From NCBI GenBank assembly GCA_011037195.1, contig JAAEAF010014393.1:62001-126000 (forward strand): 64,000 nucleotides of DNA, written 5' to 3'. The translations under genes and the position numbers were made by a program. This DNA comes from Triatoma infestans. Taxonomy: Eukaryota; Arthropoda; Insecta; Hemiptera; Reduviidae. Numbering within the stretch: position 1 is the stretch's first letter; each line of letters begins with the position of its first letter. Below, piece by piece: positions 47,691 to 59,422 of the stretch. The notes under the pieces were generated by a model. That model searched no databases. It saw nothing but the letters and a program-made list of their open reading frames with translations, and was not told the origin of the DNA.

Positions 47691-48502
47691 TTAAGTTCTG
47701 AGTTGCATTCCATTTATCATTATATTAGCTAGGGCATTTCTTCTTTTTCTCCACGAACCTAAACCCTGGGCGTGATATTGTACCTGTCGATACCATCTTT
47801 TAGTAAGCTCACCGTCTTCAGCCTGAAAATTATAATAAATTAGAATATAATCTTTTTTCTACAATCCATTTATATAATCAGCAATTTTTCACTTCCATCT
47901 TTAACAGTTATCCCAACAATTGATAATAATACCCATACTTAGCATTTTGTACTTACCTTAAATATATAAGTATCTTTAGTAGGCAGTTCCTGAACTTCGA
48001 AATAATCCTCAAAATCTGCTTCAGCACATACGATACATCGATCTAAATATAGTGGTTCCTAAAAAAATAATGATTTATGTTTTCAAATACAGAGAAAATA
48101 TTCTTTAATATAAGCAGGAGCTCTTTAGGAAGAAGAGTGTGTCCGTGCTGGATTCAAAGTACACACCCTACTGCACTAAAGAGTTCCTGAAGAAGGCCAG
48201 CAATGGTAACCGAAACGTAGAGCAAATTAAAAATTCTTTTTATTAAAAATACTTCTCTAGCCATCTTTTAATAGATAAGGTCTATGTTATAATGAACATC
48301 TTATAAATAATAAGGCCTGACGATTTGGAAACCATTTTATTCTTTAATATATAAATAATATAATATATTTAGTATGACATACCCTCAGCAATGTGTATCG
48401 GCCACCTTTTTCTTTCATTAGCACAATGGTAGCATCCCTTATACCATTAGTTCGAGGAAATACCAACGTATCCTCTGAATCTGGTTGATAGTCTTCTGTG
48501 GG
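47691..48502 (-). CDS. Rho-GEF-like protein, last three exons (PH domain end)
   Basis: Three exons with consensus GT-AG sites, all phase 0: 48,383-48,502 (40 codons), 47,957-48,058 (34 codons), 47,691-47,822 (43 codons plus TAA). Together with the exon at 63,807-63,959 they give 168 residues. The pattern fits a PH domain after a Rho-GEF catalytic domain: beta strands (DATIVLMKEKGG, RYTLLREPLYLDRCIV, YFEVQEL, TYIFK), then a final helix with the hallmark tryptophan (LTKRWYRQVQYHA). The end, GSWRKRRNALANIMING, is basic and looks conserved. PH domains of this class help place the exchange factor at membranes. The family call is inference from pattern, and the exact orthologue is not known. Confidence 0.75.
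48183..48223 (+). ncRNA. possible hammerhead-like motif in intron
   Basis: GTTC, CTGAAGA, a G/C-rich imperfect stem-loop, then CGAAACGTA and GAGC. The core CUGANGA and GAAA are spaced as in a hammerhead, and GTTC pairs with GAGC as stem I. Stem II is weak (GCC with GGT). It lies in the intron between exons 48,383-48,502 and 47,957-48,058, in a repeat-like patch (48,116-48,240). Confidence 0.3.
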
Positions 48503-49725
48503 CTGTGAACAATTGAGAAGAAATTTATTTTTAATATGATATATCCAAATTTGCATTTATATATATTTGTCATTAACAATTTGCACAAATATATAGGATA
48601 ATTTGATAGTTTTCTGTAGAAGAGAAGCTAGCTATTGGTCCTGCTATAAAGTTATATCATAAATCTTTTGGAATTGGTCAAGAGATTATACATTCTGTCT
48701 CTATTATTTATGAAATATTGTTATCTTAAAAGGATAGAGTAAGAAATAGAAAATGTAATGTGTGTATTCTAAAAAAAAAATTTTTATTTTTAAGCCTGGA
48801 TATTCATTGAATTTGAGCACAGTTTCTTCTTCAAATATTTAGTAACATCATTTGAAGTCATCTATTGAAGATGTGGCTTAGATGGCTTGATTGGATAACA
48901 GCATCAATGTGGTATTCTGAGATTCTGAGTTCGTAGAAAAGTTTTATGATATGCTATTAAGTTGTGGAACTTTCTGTATTTGGTCTTGCTGTGTCGGCGC
49001 AAATGTTTCATTAAATCCAGTACGAATATATTTATCGATACCCAATGAAGTGAATCCCTAATGTGTATTATGTATTAAAGATTGGATAGAATGTCTGTTT
49101 TCTTTTTAGGATGGAAGAAGCCTTGAACTTCGCTACCCTCTAGCCAATGAATTCGAATTTTGAAATTTTAAATTGAAATTAAGTTATAAATTGCCGTTTT
49201 GTTTTATAATTGGCAATCGCGGAAGTGTTGAAATTTATTAATATTCTTCTCTTTTAAATAAAGTGCGAGCTAAGACAGAGTTCTAAACAGAAGAATGCTT
49301 CCGTTTAAAGTAGACTGTTAGCATGTATGGTTAAATGGATGAATGTCATATTAAATACAATGTTTCAGTGCAATTGCTTATTTTTTGTGTATTATATTAT
49401 ACTTTGAGGAACTTGTATGGTCATCAACAATTTACCAAATTCAATCTTCCCTAATGGGAAGCTTAATTTAAGCAATTAAGTCCTTCATGTTTAATATATT
49501 GCATATAATTTCCTTCGAATTAAATTAAATATTTCTAATTTTTTTTAGAAAGTAAGGCTATTATTTTCAACACTGACTTGTATCTACAATGTCCGTATTA
49601 TATTGGATTTATTATTCTCAGAATCAACTTATAATGTGATAAACCAGTACAATGTAATATTTAATTTGATTGAATTAGTAAGTGTAAATAAAAAAGTGTT
49701 TTGTTTCAAATAAACATGGACTGTT
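48503..49725. other. host intron, no gene seen
   Basis: Start (in minus sense, end) of the 15.3-kb intron. AT-rich, without placed repeats. Confidence 0.4.
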
Positions 49726-49863
49726 GTTTATATAAAAAAAAACTAGGTTTACGTATATTGCACTTAAAACAAAGTAAATCCTATTCGCTTTTTCTTTAAA
49801 TAAATTCCATTATTTTATTTGTTTATATCACAATTATCACATTATCACAATATTTCCCCACTA
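49726..49863 (+). promoter_or_regulatory. candidate promoter blocks of gene A
   Basis: GTTTATATAAAA (49,726-49,737), GTTTATA (49,821-49,827) and AATATTTCCCCACTA (49,849-49,863) occur in the same order before gene B. The last block ends 87 bp before the start codon. The first contains a TATA-like sequence. Confidence 0.55.
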
Positions 49864-49950
49864 TTGTGCTTGTTTTGCCACCACATAGAAGTACAAAGTA
49901 CTCATTCCTAATCTAACTTTACTAGTGGAATAATCAATACTAACTACAAC

Positions 49951-51926
49951 ATGGTAAATTACATCATTGTTCTTAAAAACAGTAAGTTTTTAGATTTGTA
50001 AGTTTTCCCATATCTTATAAAAACTTCATTAAATTATTTAATTGTTAACTGTTTGAAGTGTTTATCATTTTTTATTTTTCAATCAAGGAATGAGAGGTAA
50101 CAGACGAAACCATGGCAATTCAGAAGAACTGGTTTCAGAAGAGTTACTTAGACGAGCAGGAAACTATCCTGATGAAGCCGAAGAGAACCGTCTAGATGTG
50201 GCATTAAGGTATTTATATTTGAAATTACAATTTCTAAAGCTTCAATTTACTAAAATGGATTATAATCTTGTTAATTAGAAAGATGTTGATAATCTTTTAC
50301 CTATGTTTAACGAAACCTAGTGCATTGTAGTGTGCACTGTAGTGCTAGAAGAAGCAGAAGTTCCTTCTCTTCAGAACTACTCATTTTCTCCCAAAATTAT
50401 CTGCAAAACACTATAACTAGTGCAAAACAATACTGCGATCCTGCTCTGTGGATAACACTACACCAGATCGCTCACACAGATCTCTCATTGTATATGACGT
50501 AGCCATATCCCTGACAGCCGAAAAGATCGCCCGATCACTGCACAGATCGCGTCCTATGTAACAAACTTACAAACTAACAAACTTAATTTTAACCTACAAA
50601 AGCTCTACCAAACTTTAATAATGCCTAACAGTGCTAATTAAATATTATCACATTCATATTCTTATCTAATAATGCCGTCTAACGCTTACTGGGATGTAAG
50701 GGATCACAATTTGCCCAATGGCTATTACTAACTGCATATGATTTTGGCTCCATTTTAAGACAAGTATATACAATTGGCATACAGTTGAATGTTTGAACAT
50801 GTATCTCGCATTTTATTGGTGACGAGACCAAGAAAAGGTTGGGAACCATGTTTTGTGGCGAGTGTAAAACACAGAAAAGGGCTCCTAGAGATTTTGAACG
50901 TAGGCTCTTGATGAATATGGCGAAAAGTCAATCAATCACTTTTGGGCTACCTGGGAATTTGGGAAGTAGCAGAAAACGGCAAGGTACTTTGGTATAATTA
51001 GGGACAAAAAGATGCTTCAGAAAGAACAAATTCGGTGGAGTACGTATTTACGCACTATTCTATACTCAAGTATCTACGCAACGTATAGATTCCAGATTTA
51101 ATAATGCTTTCTCATATTCTTTATATTTCAACTCCTTTAAGACACTTTGACCAAAAACTTAAATCTCAAATTCAAACAATGAAACTGTCAGCCTGTTTAA
51201 AATTAATATTTCTTCAGTATTCGTAATTTAGATTTTTCCTCCATGTTATAATTAAAATTTAAATATCATTCATTTATTTTTATTTCTTGAAGGAGACAGA
51301 AAAGAAGAGAGAAGCATGCAGTCAGAGGAATAAAACAGGAAATTCTGCCTTCATCAGGTTATCTAGAAGCAAATTTTCAGGATGCTTCTGATATTCTGCA
51401 GGAATCAGAAATACATAGTGGATTTCAAATGCCTAACACCCAAGCATTGTCTCTTCCCTTACATACATCTCATTGTCCCAATCATGCCTACCCATATACA
51501 AGTAACAGAGAAATTTATAATAGAATTCAACAAAGTAGTCGTTTATTACAATCAACATGGACCGAGCCAAATCCCATAATTAATCCTCCATTTTATTTTT
51601 ATCCAAATTTATATCCTTTTACTGGATATCAACCTACACCCTTGACCTTCTTACCAACACCGCGTTTTCATCCCGCACCCTTTCAATACTCGATTAATCC
51701 ATTCCAGCCTTCGCCAAATATGGTGTTTCAATCTTTATACATAAATCGCTTTTCTACAGAAGCACAATATCATCCTTATGACCAAACATTGTTACACAAT
51801 TTATCAAGATTTATTGTATTCTATGTTCCAACTTTACCCATAATGTTCCATCCAAGTCCTTATGATTCTATTTCATTTTATTTTCAATCAGCCTATGCTG
51901 ATCAGAATTATCAAATACAGAATTAA
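49951..51926 (+). CDS. nested gene A, novel Arg/Gly then Pro/Tyr/Asn-rich protein
   Basis: Three exons: 49,951-49,981 (10 codons plus 1 base), 50,088-50,208, and 51,293-51,926 ending in TAA. Introns are GT-AG, phases 1 and 2; the predicted length is 261 residues. Exon 1 gives MVNYIIVLKN. Exon 2 is basic then acidic (MRGNRRNHGN, then SEELVSEELLRRAG). Exon 3 starts RRQKRREKH and becomes a disordered stretch rich in Pro, Tyr, Phe, Asn and Gln, for example NPPFYFYPNLYPFTGYQPTP. No signal peptide, membrane segment or catalytic motif is evident. The start is chosen because the 31-nt exon, its phase and the M-x-N-(Y/F)...KN pattern are repeated in gene B. Function is unknown. The RG-rich head plus aromatic low-complexity tail would suit an RNA-associated, condensate-prone protein, but that is inference. 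Confidence 0.7.
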
Positions 51927-52552
51927 CAGTAGATCTTCCATTAGCAATTACCTTCATATGGATGATAATTCTTTAGCCGCTATCCTTCCTGAAGATATAC
52001 TTCTGAATAAAAATCATGTAGTAATACAATAATTCTATCTCACATCAAATATTCACTTTGAGTTACTAATTAATTAAAGCCAGGATCCAGTCTAGAAGTT
52101 ATATCATTTCTTATATTAATAAATCTTACCGGGAATATTATCTTGTTGATTGTATATTCTTTAAAAATCTACTTTCGGCTCTATCAAGTTGCTTAAAAAT
52201 TCTGTACTCAAAATAAATCTCCATTATGTTAAAATCCAGTCTTCTAAGAGTAGATATTTTTGTAAATGTTTTTTATAAATAACAACATCTTAGAATATCT
52301 AATTTTAAAAATATTTATTATTAAAAAAAAGAAGATATATATTGTGTGATAAAATTAACGTGAAATTTTTGATAAAGTTATGTGAACAAATGTAAGAAAA
52401 TGTTTATTCAGTTTAAATAAAAAATTTGGCATTTGTCATGAACCACTTCATTTTAATAAGCTTAGGAACTCATCAATCGATAATTTTAACAGACAAAACG
52501 TTTCAATTTTTGTTGAATTTTATTTGTTTGTTTTTTTTCATATTTACGTAGG
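51927..52552 (+). other. 3' flank of gene A
   Basis: Likely 3' untranslated sequence. AATAAA-type signals occur at 52,006 and again near 52,418. No other feature seen. Confidence 0.4.
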
Positions 52553-52735
52553 GAAGATATTAGCTCAGTGGTAGCGCGCTGGACTAGAAACTTAGAGGTC
52601 CCAGGTTCGAGTCCAGCAGTGCTACCCTTAGATTTTCTCTTTCTAGGAGCCTCTACAGCTCACTGCCTGATGAAGGGTGCAACAGATATTTCAGATCACC
52701 GTGCAATATCCTCCTATAACAATCTATTCTAATCT
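52553..52735 (+). mobile_element. SINE, tail type 2, internally deleted
   Basis: Head GATATTAGCTCAGTGGTAGC, B box CCCAGGTTCGAGTCCAGC, and body CTAGGAGCCTCTACAGCTCA. It then jumps directly to the tail (AGATATTTCAGATCACCG), skipping about 80 bp of body. Confidence 0.8.
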
Positions 52736-52929
52736 TTTCCATGGTGCTGTCGAGTAAAAGATTTCGAAAATGAGTTTTCACTGAAAACATTTGTTTTAAT
52801 AGCCCTTGTGAAACGGCGGTGATTAGTCATCAATTCAGTTTTATGAATAATATATATATATATTATATAACTGAACTCTGGGATTCTAATGTTATGTTAT
52901 TTAAGGAAATAAAGTAATCTAAATAATCA

Positions 52930-53110
52930 CTTTTTTTACTATCCCTAGCTGTTAGTAAGAGCAAGTCTTGCGATCATGTCAAATTTTTCGACTTTTCACC
53001 GGATATAACACTTTTGGAGGTTCCTGAGTCCGTAAAAGGAAATAGTAGTATTAGAAAATTGTGTTCTGAGTGTGTGAACTGTATGGATCATGCAGTGGAA
53101 AGTCATAAGA
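52930..53110 (+). repeat. TA955 repeat, short fragment
   Basis: AGTAAGAGCAAGTCTTGCGA, GACTTTTCACCGGATA and GGTTCCTGAGTCC follow the start of the family. Confidence 0.7.
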
Positions 53111-53402
53111 AAGCGGAAAGTAAATTTTTTCACAAATAGTCGCACCACCCTTTCAACAAACTCATATTCATCAAAACCTCATACGGGAGAAACATAGCAG
53201 AGGATGCGGAGTTTTAACATAAAGGAGTTTTTGCAACTGCAGCTAACGAATTGCTCGGCGGCATTTCCAGATTCAATTCGGTGCAAATGTTGCCCCACTA
53301 ACTATTTCTTTAAGGTGTGCTTGGAAAGACGAAGTTAGTGTAATACTTCTCTTTCCTCACCCTAATAGTGCCAGGGTTGATTAAACTTGAGAGAGCCGCT
53401 AG

Positions 53403-53835
53403 ATTGTACATTGTTGTAGGGGATTATTGCACTACGACCTCAAAGATCTATTGTGCCCCCCGGAGCCTTCTCCAATACACAGCCGGCCTCCAAGCAGCCT
53501 TCTCTAGCTTTTAGACAACACTGCCCATCACCCGACAGTGAATTGTAGAGGCTCCTAGGAAGAAAAAATCTATGGGCAGCATGCTGGATTCGAACTCGGG
53601 ACTTCCGCGTTGCTAGTCCAGCGCGCTACCACAAGCTAATCTCTTCCTTCTCCCTTGGCTTTCGCCAATAAACTAGGGACGGAGACCCTAGTTTGTGTAC
53701 TGTGTTTGGCCTTGTCTGTAAAGTGTATTGTGTACTGTTCTGACGAAGTGCAAGGAGTACAGAGCTATGGTAATAGCTCCCCAAGTAACTGCATGCAACA
53801 GATACCCCTTGCGGGCGGAGGGCCGCTACTGCGGA
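53403..53835 (-). mobile_element. composite repeat with SINE, tail type 2
   Basis: Minus-strand copy of the composite at 29,838. The SINE part is 53,403-53,650 and the upstream module 53,651-53,835. The latter includes the perfect hairpin CTAGGG-ACGGAG-ACCCTAG (53,674-53,692) and CCCCTTGCGGGC at the far end. Open frames here are chance products. Confidence 0.85.
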
Positions 53836-54634
53836 ATCCATAATCTTAGACTTATCAATTGTCACCATCTTAGACTTATAATTTGACACAATATTCGTCT
53901 AGATAGAATTATTAATCTGCAAATCACGGGCGGTGATTAGTCATCAAAACAAATCGTCTGCATACATCAAAATTTTGCACATGGTATCATCTAAACCTGA
54001 CTGGTACTTGAAGAGTAGCTCATCCTCGTTGCATCTGTGATGCAGCAAGGCAGCAAATAATTGGTAGAACAATTCAAGAAAACAAGACCTCTATAATTGC
54101 TTGTGTCTTGTAAAACTCTTTTGATAAAAATCAGAAAAATAATAGCCTCTCAGAAACTTGAGAGGACCTTGCCAGAGATGTATACTTTATTTAAAACTGA
54201 CAACAACAAATTGAGGAAAGAATAAGAAGCATTTTTAAATTTCTTACGGAATTCTGGCCAACTTAGAAGCCTGTGTCTGTTACTATTTCTAAGATAAATC
54301 TCAATTCATGCAATGTAAAAGGTTCCTTCTAGTGTACGGGAGGTAATATATGGCTCTGGGTGGACCAAATGAAATGAAATAATACGCCAGGTTGAACAGT
54401 GAAAATACCTGATTATTCACAGTAGGACTCTCTTGAATAACTTAGCAACAGTCCAGAACTCTTTACTGTTTCAAATTTTAGAGATAAATTAGCAATGTTA
54501 TTCACCTTTTTTATTTTTACAGAGTAATTTATAACTTGCACTAGCGACTAACATATTCCTTTCTAACCACTTATGCTGTTTATTTTCCTAAATAATTTTA
54601 GCAAAACAATTTTTAGCAAGCAAATTACTTATCT
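53836..54634. other. no gene recognised
   Basis: GCGGTGATTAGTCATCA occurs here (53,930-53,946) and before the preceding elements (52,814-52,830). Nothing else placed. Confidence 0.4.
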
Positions 54635-54646
54635 AAAGACCTAAAA

Positions 54647-54901
54647 AGGTTGTGGTGGTTGGTTCCTCAGAGCTGGAAAGCATCAGAGACATTTTCTGTG
54701 GTAGCCTGCTTCATTTTGTGGTCATCGACCGGTTTCGGGCGTTCGCCCAGAACTTGAAAATGATCACTTCCAAATGGCAAGGGCAAAATTTTAAACCGAA
54801 AACTGAAACACTGTCAGACCCTGTCTGACAAACGCATCCTGAAGACGGGCGAATGCCCGAAACCGGTCCATGACCACAAAATGAAGCAGAATGCCTCTGA
54901 T
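54647..54901. mobile_element. Penelope-like fold-back
   Basis: Left arm from GGTTGTGGTGGTTGGTTCCT, right arm ending ATGCCTCTGAT, flanked by the exact 12-bp duplication AAAGACCTAAAA (54,635-54,646; 54,902-54,913). A hammerhead-like motif lies at 54,834-54,872, but its last stem strand is CATG, which weakens stem I. The centre (54,768-54,815) is shared with 56,697-56,757. Confidence 0.85.
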
Positions 54902-55466
54902 AAAGACCTAAAACTTTATTTCAAACGTTTTAGCTGGAAAACTTATTACAGGACACTTGCAGGCTTGTGACTAGGCTTTCCTATAAATTCCACTTTTTAT
55001 TCTGTGCTTCCTCCTTCTATTTGCTAATTTGTAATTAAGTATATATATAAGAAGCCAAAGTTTGAAGAAAATCGATCAACCATAAGTATCATTTAGGGCG
55101 AGCATTTTTCAGTTTTTTCCAATCTTCTTGAAAACGAAATGAACCATTTCCTTTAGACTTGGCCATTTCCTTTCCTTTCCAACTATAGTAGTGATCTATA
55201 ATTTATAGGAAATAATAAAGTCATTTTAATGTAACTTTATATAACTGCTAAGCAAATTTTCAAAACTACTAGAATTGTTCTAATACAAATTCGCACGGGG
55301 GTTTTGCAAAAAATTTTGTCATACTAAAAACGGCAACGATCATCGGAAACATTGAATCCAACCGGGATATCCGGAAGCACCATTTAACTGATTTATTTCT
55401 TTATTTTTAGTATTTCAATTTGCTCAATAATGGCTTCAACGACTTGTTCAATTACACATACTAATA

Positions 55467-56064
55467 TCAGACATTTTCCGTGATATCCTGCTTCATTTTG
55501 TGGTCATCCACCGGTTTCGCGCGATCGCCCATCTTCAGGATGCGTTTGTCAGACAGTGTGATAAGACAGACTTGCACAGAGCAAATTCAGTTTATGCACT
55601 GACTGGTCTTTTTAATTGTATTTAAAACTAAACTCGTAAACTAGGTCAAAGGGAGGTATGGTGATGGTAAACTGGCGCTGGAAAAGGAACACGTGTTTGG
55701 GTTGTTAAAGAGGCAAATTTTCCTTAAAATGGAAACAACACGTGGGGGTCTAATTTTTAAACTCTGTTGTTGGAGGGAGATTCACTTGACAATTAACTAA
55801 TCAAAATAACTTTAAAATTAAATTAAATAACGATTTTAAACTAACACAATTTAAAATTAAGCTATTAAAATAATCAAACCAAATAAACAGTCAGTGTATA
55901 AACTGAATTTGCTCTGTGCAAGTCTGTGTTACCACACTGTCTGATAAACGCTTCCTGAAGATGAGCGAACGCCCGAAACCGGTCGATGACCACAAAATGA
56001 AGCAGGCTATCACGGAAAATGTCTCTGATGCTTTCCAGCTCTGCGGAACCAACCACCACAACAA
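55467..56064. mobile_element. Penelope-like fold-back
   Basis: Left arm begins TCAGACATTTTCCGTGATAT, and the right arm ends GGAACCAACCACCACAACA. The 9-bp duplication ATACTAATA flanks it. The interior shares the GTATGGTGATGGTAAAC segment with the 845-bp copy at 25 kb. Confidence 0.85.
55951..55988 (+). ncRNA. hammerhead-ribozyme-like motif
   Basis: CTTC, CTGAAGA, T, GAGC-GAAC-GCCC, GAAA, CCGGTC, GATG. Same design as 19,661-19,698, with one mismatch in stem II and one in stem I. Confidence 0.4.
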
Positions 56065-56696
56065 ATACTAATAACTACAATTTTTATTTGAAACATTTCT
56101 CGGGGAAAATTCATTAAAGGCAGCTTATGGGGAATTTTCTTATAATGTGCTATTTCCACAATTTATACATTATTTTTATTACACAATACTATCACCTAAA
56201 TAATAATAATGGAATTAAATATGTTGCCAAAATTTCCTAGTTTGAAGAACATCGGTTGATAGAAGTGGATTTTTACTGAACAGTTTTTTGCAGTTTACTG
56301 CGTTTTTTCTTATTAAAACACCGACGGATTTCTTTAAATTTGTTATAATAATACGGGGACCAGATTGTCTTTTTTTTTTATATGTATTAACCAAACATTA
56401 AGGAGAAAAGTAAAAACAAGATAAGAAATTCATTAAATAGAGATACAATGTATTGAATAATAGTTAGTTCATCTAAAAAGTCCAATAAAAGAAAACCAGG
56501 AACTCCCAGAAGTAAAAGTTTATTTAAAATAGTCGATCTTCTAAAAATAGCAAGTTAAAAATAAACACTGAAGAAAAGTCTTAAGTTCTTATTATTGATA
56601 AGCAAAGAAACTTCACTTTTCCGAGATTTATTTAAAAACTAGAATTTTTTTTTTAATTACAATAATTATTCTAATTCACCAAAATATTTACCTTCA

Positions 56697-56757
56697 AAAT
56701 TTGATCACTTCCAAATGATAAGGGCAGAACTTTAAACCGTAAACTGAAACACTTTCA
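56697..56757 (+). repeat. stray core of a fold-back element
   Basis: GATCACTTCCAAATGATAAG and TTTAAACCGTAAACTGAAAC match the centre of the element at 54,647-54,901 without the arms. Confidence 0.65.
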
Positions 56758-56889
56758 ATTTTATAATCATAACATTTTTTTTTTATCAATTGTTTTCCGC
56801 GCATGTGAATTATCTGTAGATAAAAAGAGGTGGCAATCCACTGGGGGATATCAGGGAAATAGAGGAGGGGGGATTAGAAGTTTCTAGTT

Positions 56890-57610
56890 ACATTATATTT
56901 TCTGTTACACCTACCAAGAGGAAGTATTGTGATCGGGACAAATGTTTGAAATTTGAGTTTTTATCGGAAATACATGTTTTGAGGGTCTCATGAGTAAGGA
57001 AAAAAATGTTTTTAGCGCGCGTGTGTGGGTGTGTGTGTGTGTCTTTTTAGATAATAAAATACTCAAAAAAATGAAAAAAATGAAGCTCAAAATTTGATAT
57101 CCTGTGTAGATACTACTATTACCGGCTTCTGACAAGAAAATTTCCGGCAAAATCCATCAATCGGAAGTACGACTTTTATTCAGTTTTTTGTTTCAGATTT
57201 TACGCGATTTTCTCGAAAATGGTTTCAATGATTTTTCTTTAAATTTCTTTATACTATCTACATACAGAAATATCTACAGAATATTATTTTTCTTTGAAAC
57301 ATTTTCCAACGAAATTTCTATTTTTTTTTGGGTGGGGGAGATTCTGAAAAAAAACCGTAGCATTATGCTTAAGTATTACTTCAGTAAAATGTATAGTTTT
57401 TACCACCAACATAAAATTTAATATACGTTAGAAGCATTGATAGAATTCCCAAATTTAAAGAAAATCAGTAAACGGCACTATGATTTTATAGAATAGGTTT
57501 TCTGAGTTTTTTTTTTGTTGGGGGGGGGGGAATTTTCTCGAAAACTACTAGATCGATTTTTCTTTAAACTTGGATTTCTTCCATTGCACTGTTGAAAAGT
57601 ACCGCTTTTT
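56890..57610 (+). repeat. TA955 repeat, near complete
   Basis: Start CTACCAAGAGGAAGTATTGT, (TG)n at 57,021-57,042, the AGTACGACTTTTATTCAGT segment, and G-rich runs. It is cut at AAGTACCGCTTTT by the retrotransposon that follows and resumes at 58,500. Confidence 0.75.
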
Positions 57611-58497
57611 ATTATTATTATACCCGGGTGCCTGATGGCGTGGGACCTAAGCCTATATTGCTTTTATCCCCCCCCCCGACGCCTCACCATATCATCCCCT
57701 TAAATATTCTCCCCCGGTAACTTACCGGTCAATCTACAATATCCCAAGATATTCTTGAACTCCAACTCGCCCAGGCAATCCTGCGAGAGTGGTGCCCCCA
57801 CCCCCAAACCTGATACACGAAACCTAGTACCAGGCGAAACGGGGACACTGACATAAATAGAGATACACCATTTCCCTGACTCCGTCGTCGCAATTCTGAC
57901 AAATAGGACTAGACGTCCTCCCTATGTTAAACAAGTGACTAGACACCCAAGTGTGACTACCCTACCCCCCCCAAGTTCCTCAGACCGGTCCTACTGAGGG
58001 ACAGGAGGTACTCCGAAAATCCCTGCTTAATTCCTTTTATAAATCTTTTAGCTTGGACGCACCCCTGCGTATCCCCCCAGCATTTCTCCAAGACTCTCAT
58101 CTCCCAAAGTTTAATCTGTTTGTCGCGAAACTTCTTTGTGGCGGCAAGGGCTGGTTCAGGACACCAAAATGGTAATGATGATCCCTCCCTAGCCAACTGA
58201 TTCGCCCTCTCATTGCCCTCTATTCCCGCATGTCCGGATATCCAATAGAGAGGCACCTTACCCCGTCGAGCCAAAGCATTAAGCCTTCTCCTACATTCTC
58301 CCACTAGTTTCGAGCTCCACCATGGCTTGCTCAAAGCCCTCAGTGCGGCCTGACTATCAGAGGAAATCCGCATCTCTTTGATCTCTCCCTGCCACTCCCC
58401 CACAAGGCGGCAGCATTCAATAAGGCCCACCACTTCGGACTGGAATACAGTGGCCAAACCACCCAAGGCCACCACCGAACTCCCACTTAAGTGGAAG
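57611..58497 (-). pseudogene. RNase H-bearing non-LTR retrotransposon 3' fragment
   Basis: A clean open stretch of 172 codons (58,475-57,957) covers RNase H: SSDSQAALRALSKPWWS (acidic active site), WISGHAGIEGNERAN (histidine segment, with the final Asp changed to Asn) and KKFRDKQIKLWEMRVLEKCW. A frameshift near 57,960 precedes the zinc-knuckle tail and the untranslated end, which finishes CAGGCACCCGGGT followed by an (ATA)n tail. The 13-bp duplication AAGTACCGCTTTT flanks it at 57,596 and 58,500, so the copy inserted at this short length. It is the close partner of 10,190-11,036. Confidence 0.85.
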
Positions 58498-58510
58498 TAA
58501 AGTACCGCTT

Positions 58511-59176
58511 TTATTTGAAATATTTTTCCAAAAAAGAAAATGATTTTTAGAGGGTTTTTGGAGTCTCTTATCAGTTCGGTTTAAATTTAAAATGCACCAG
58601 AGGGTGCTCCGCTCAAGTTTACAAATATAACTCCAACACTATAATTATTTTTGTTAAACTAAAACACAGTCAAACTAAACATTGTGATCGTTGCAATTTT
58701 AAAGTAATTTTTTTTTTTTAATTTAACTGTATATTTGTAATAAGAGAAAATCAACATTATTATATTTGTTTTAAATTCAGTAGATAACTTAAAAGTGGAA
58801 AGATTTAAAATAAATACTACAAACACTAAAAATATATATTCAAGTGACAAAAAAATGAACTGAACAACTTATTTTAATAAGAGATCGAGTTGAAACTGCA
58901 AAGTCAGTTATTATTATTGGCCAAACTACAGATGTCTTTGATATCTTTATAAGTGATTAAGTTGCTGGACACATCATTTTCACTGGCTTTTGATCAAATA
59001 GTGAAGTATGCTCATGAATATACTTATAAAAAATTGCTTACAATTGTATTAACATAACACATGAGAACACTTAGTAAATTATTCTTCAATGTAATTCTAC
59101 CATACTTAGTATTTTAAAATAAAACAAGTTATTCCAATAAATATCGGATGTTTATAGAGTAGAAAAAAAAAAATTT
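58511..59176. other. no gene recognised
   Basis: End of the interrupted TA955 copy, then AT-rich intron sequence of the minus-strand host gene. Confidence 0.4.
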
Positions 59177-59332
59177 GTTTATATAAAACCAATTTATAAT
59201 TAATTTGAGATTTCAAATAAACAATATTCCTCCATAGTAATAAAAATTCCTTTTTGTTCTGAAATAGCCAATTATTTTTGTTTATACCAAAAAAAAAAAA
59301 TTCTTCGCATTGTAGGGAATATTTCCCCACTA
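59177..59332 (+). promoter_or_regulatory. candidate promoter blocks of gene B
   Basis: GTTTATATAAAA (59,177-59,188), GTTTATA (59,280-59,286) and AATATTTCCCCACTA (59,318-59,332) are in the same order as before gene A. The last ends 90 bp before the start codon. Confidence 0.55.
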
Positions 59333-59422
59333 CTTTTTTTAGTCCACTTTATCGCCTCGCAAAAAGTGGTTTGTCATTCATTCAGTCATTCATTCATTAG
59401 CACTGATGGTGAAACTAACAAC

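Larger units (their letters stand above)
55000..56350 (+). repeat. TA955 repeat interrupted by a fold-back
   Basis: Body segments at 55,050-55,466 (GGATATCCGGAAGCACC, TGCTCAATAATGGCTTC) and 56,065-56,350 (AACATTTCTCGGGGAAAATT) are continuous once the fold-back at 55,467-56,064 is removed. Confidence 0.75.

Noticed and set aside
53626..53889. open frames on both strands around the composite repeat
   Set aside because: Chance frames in a SINE-containing repeat. Similar frames appear at 29,872 and 61,165.
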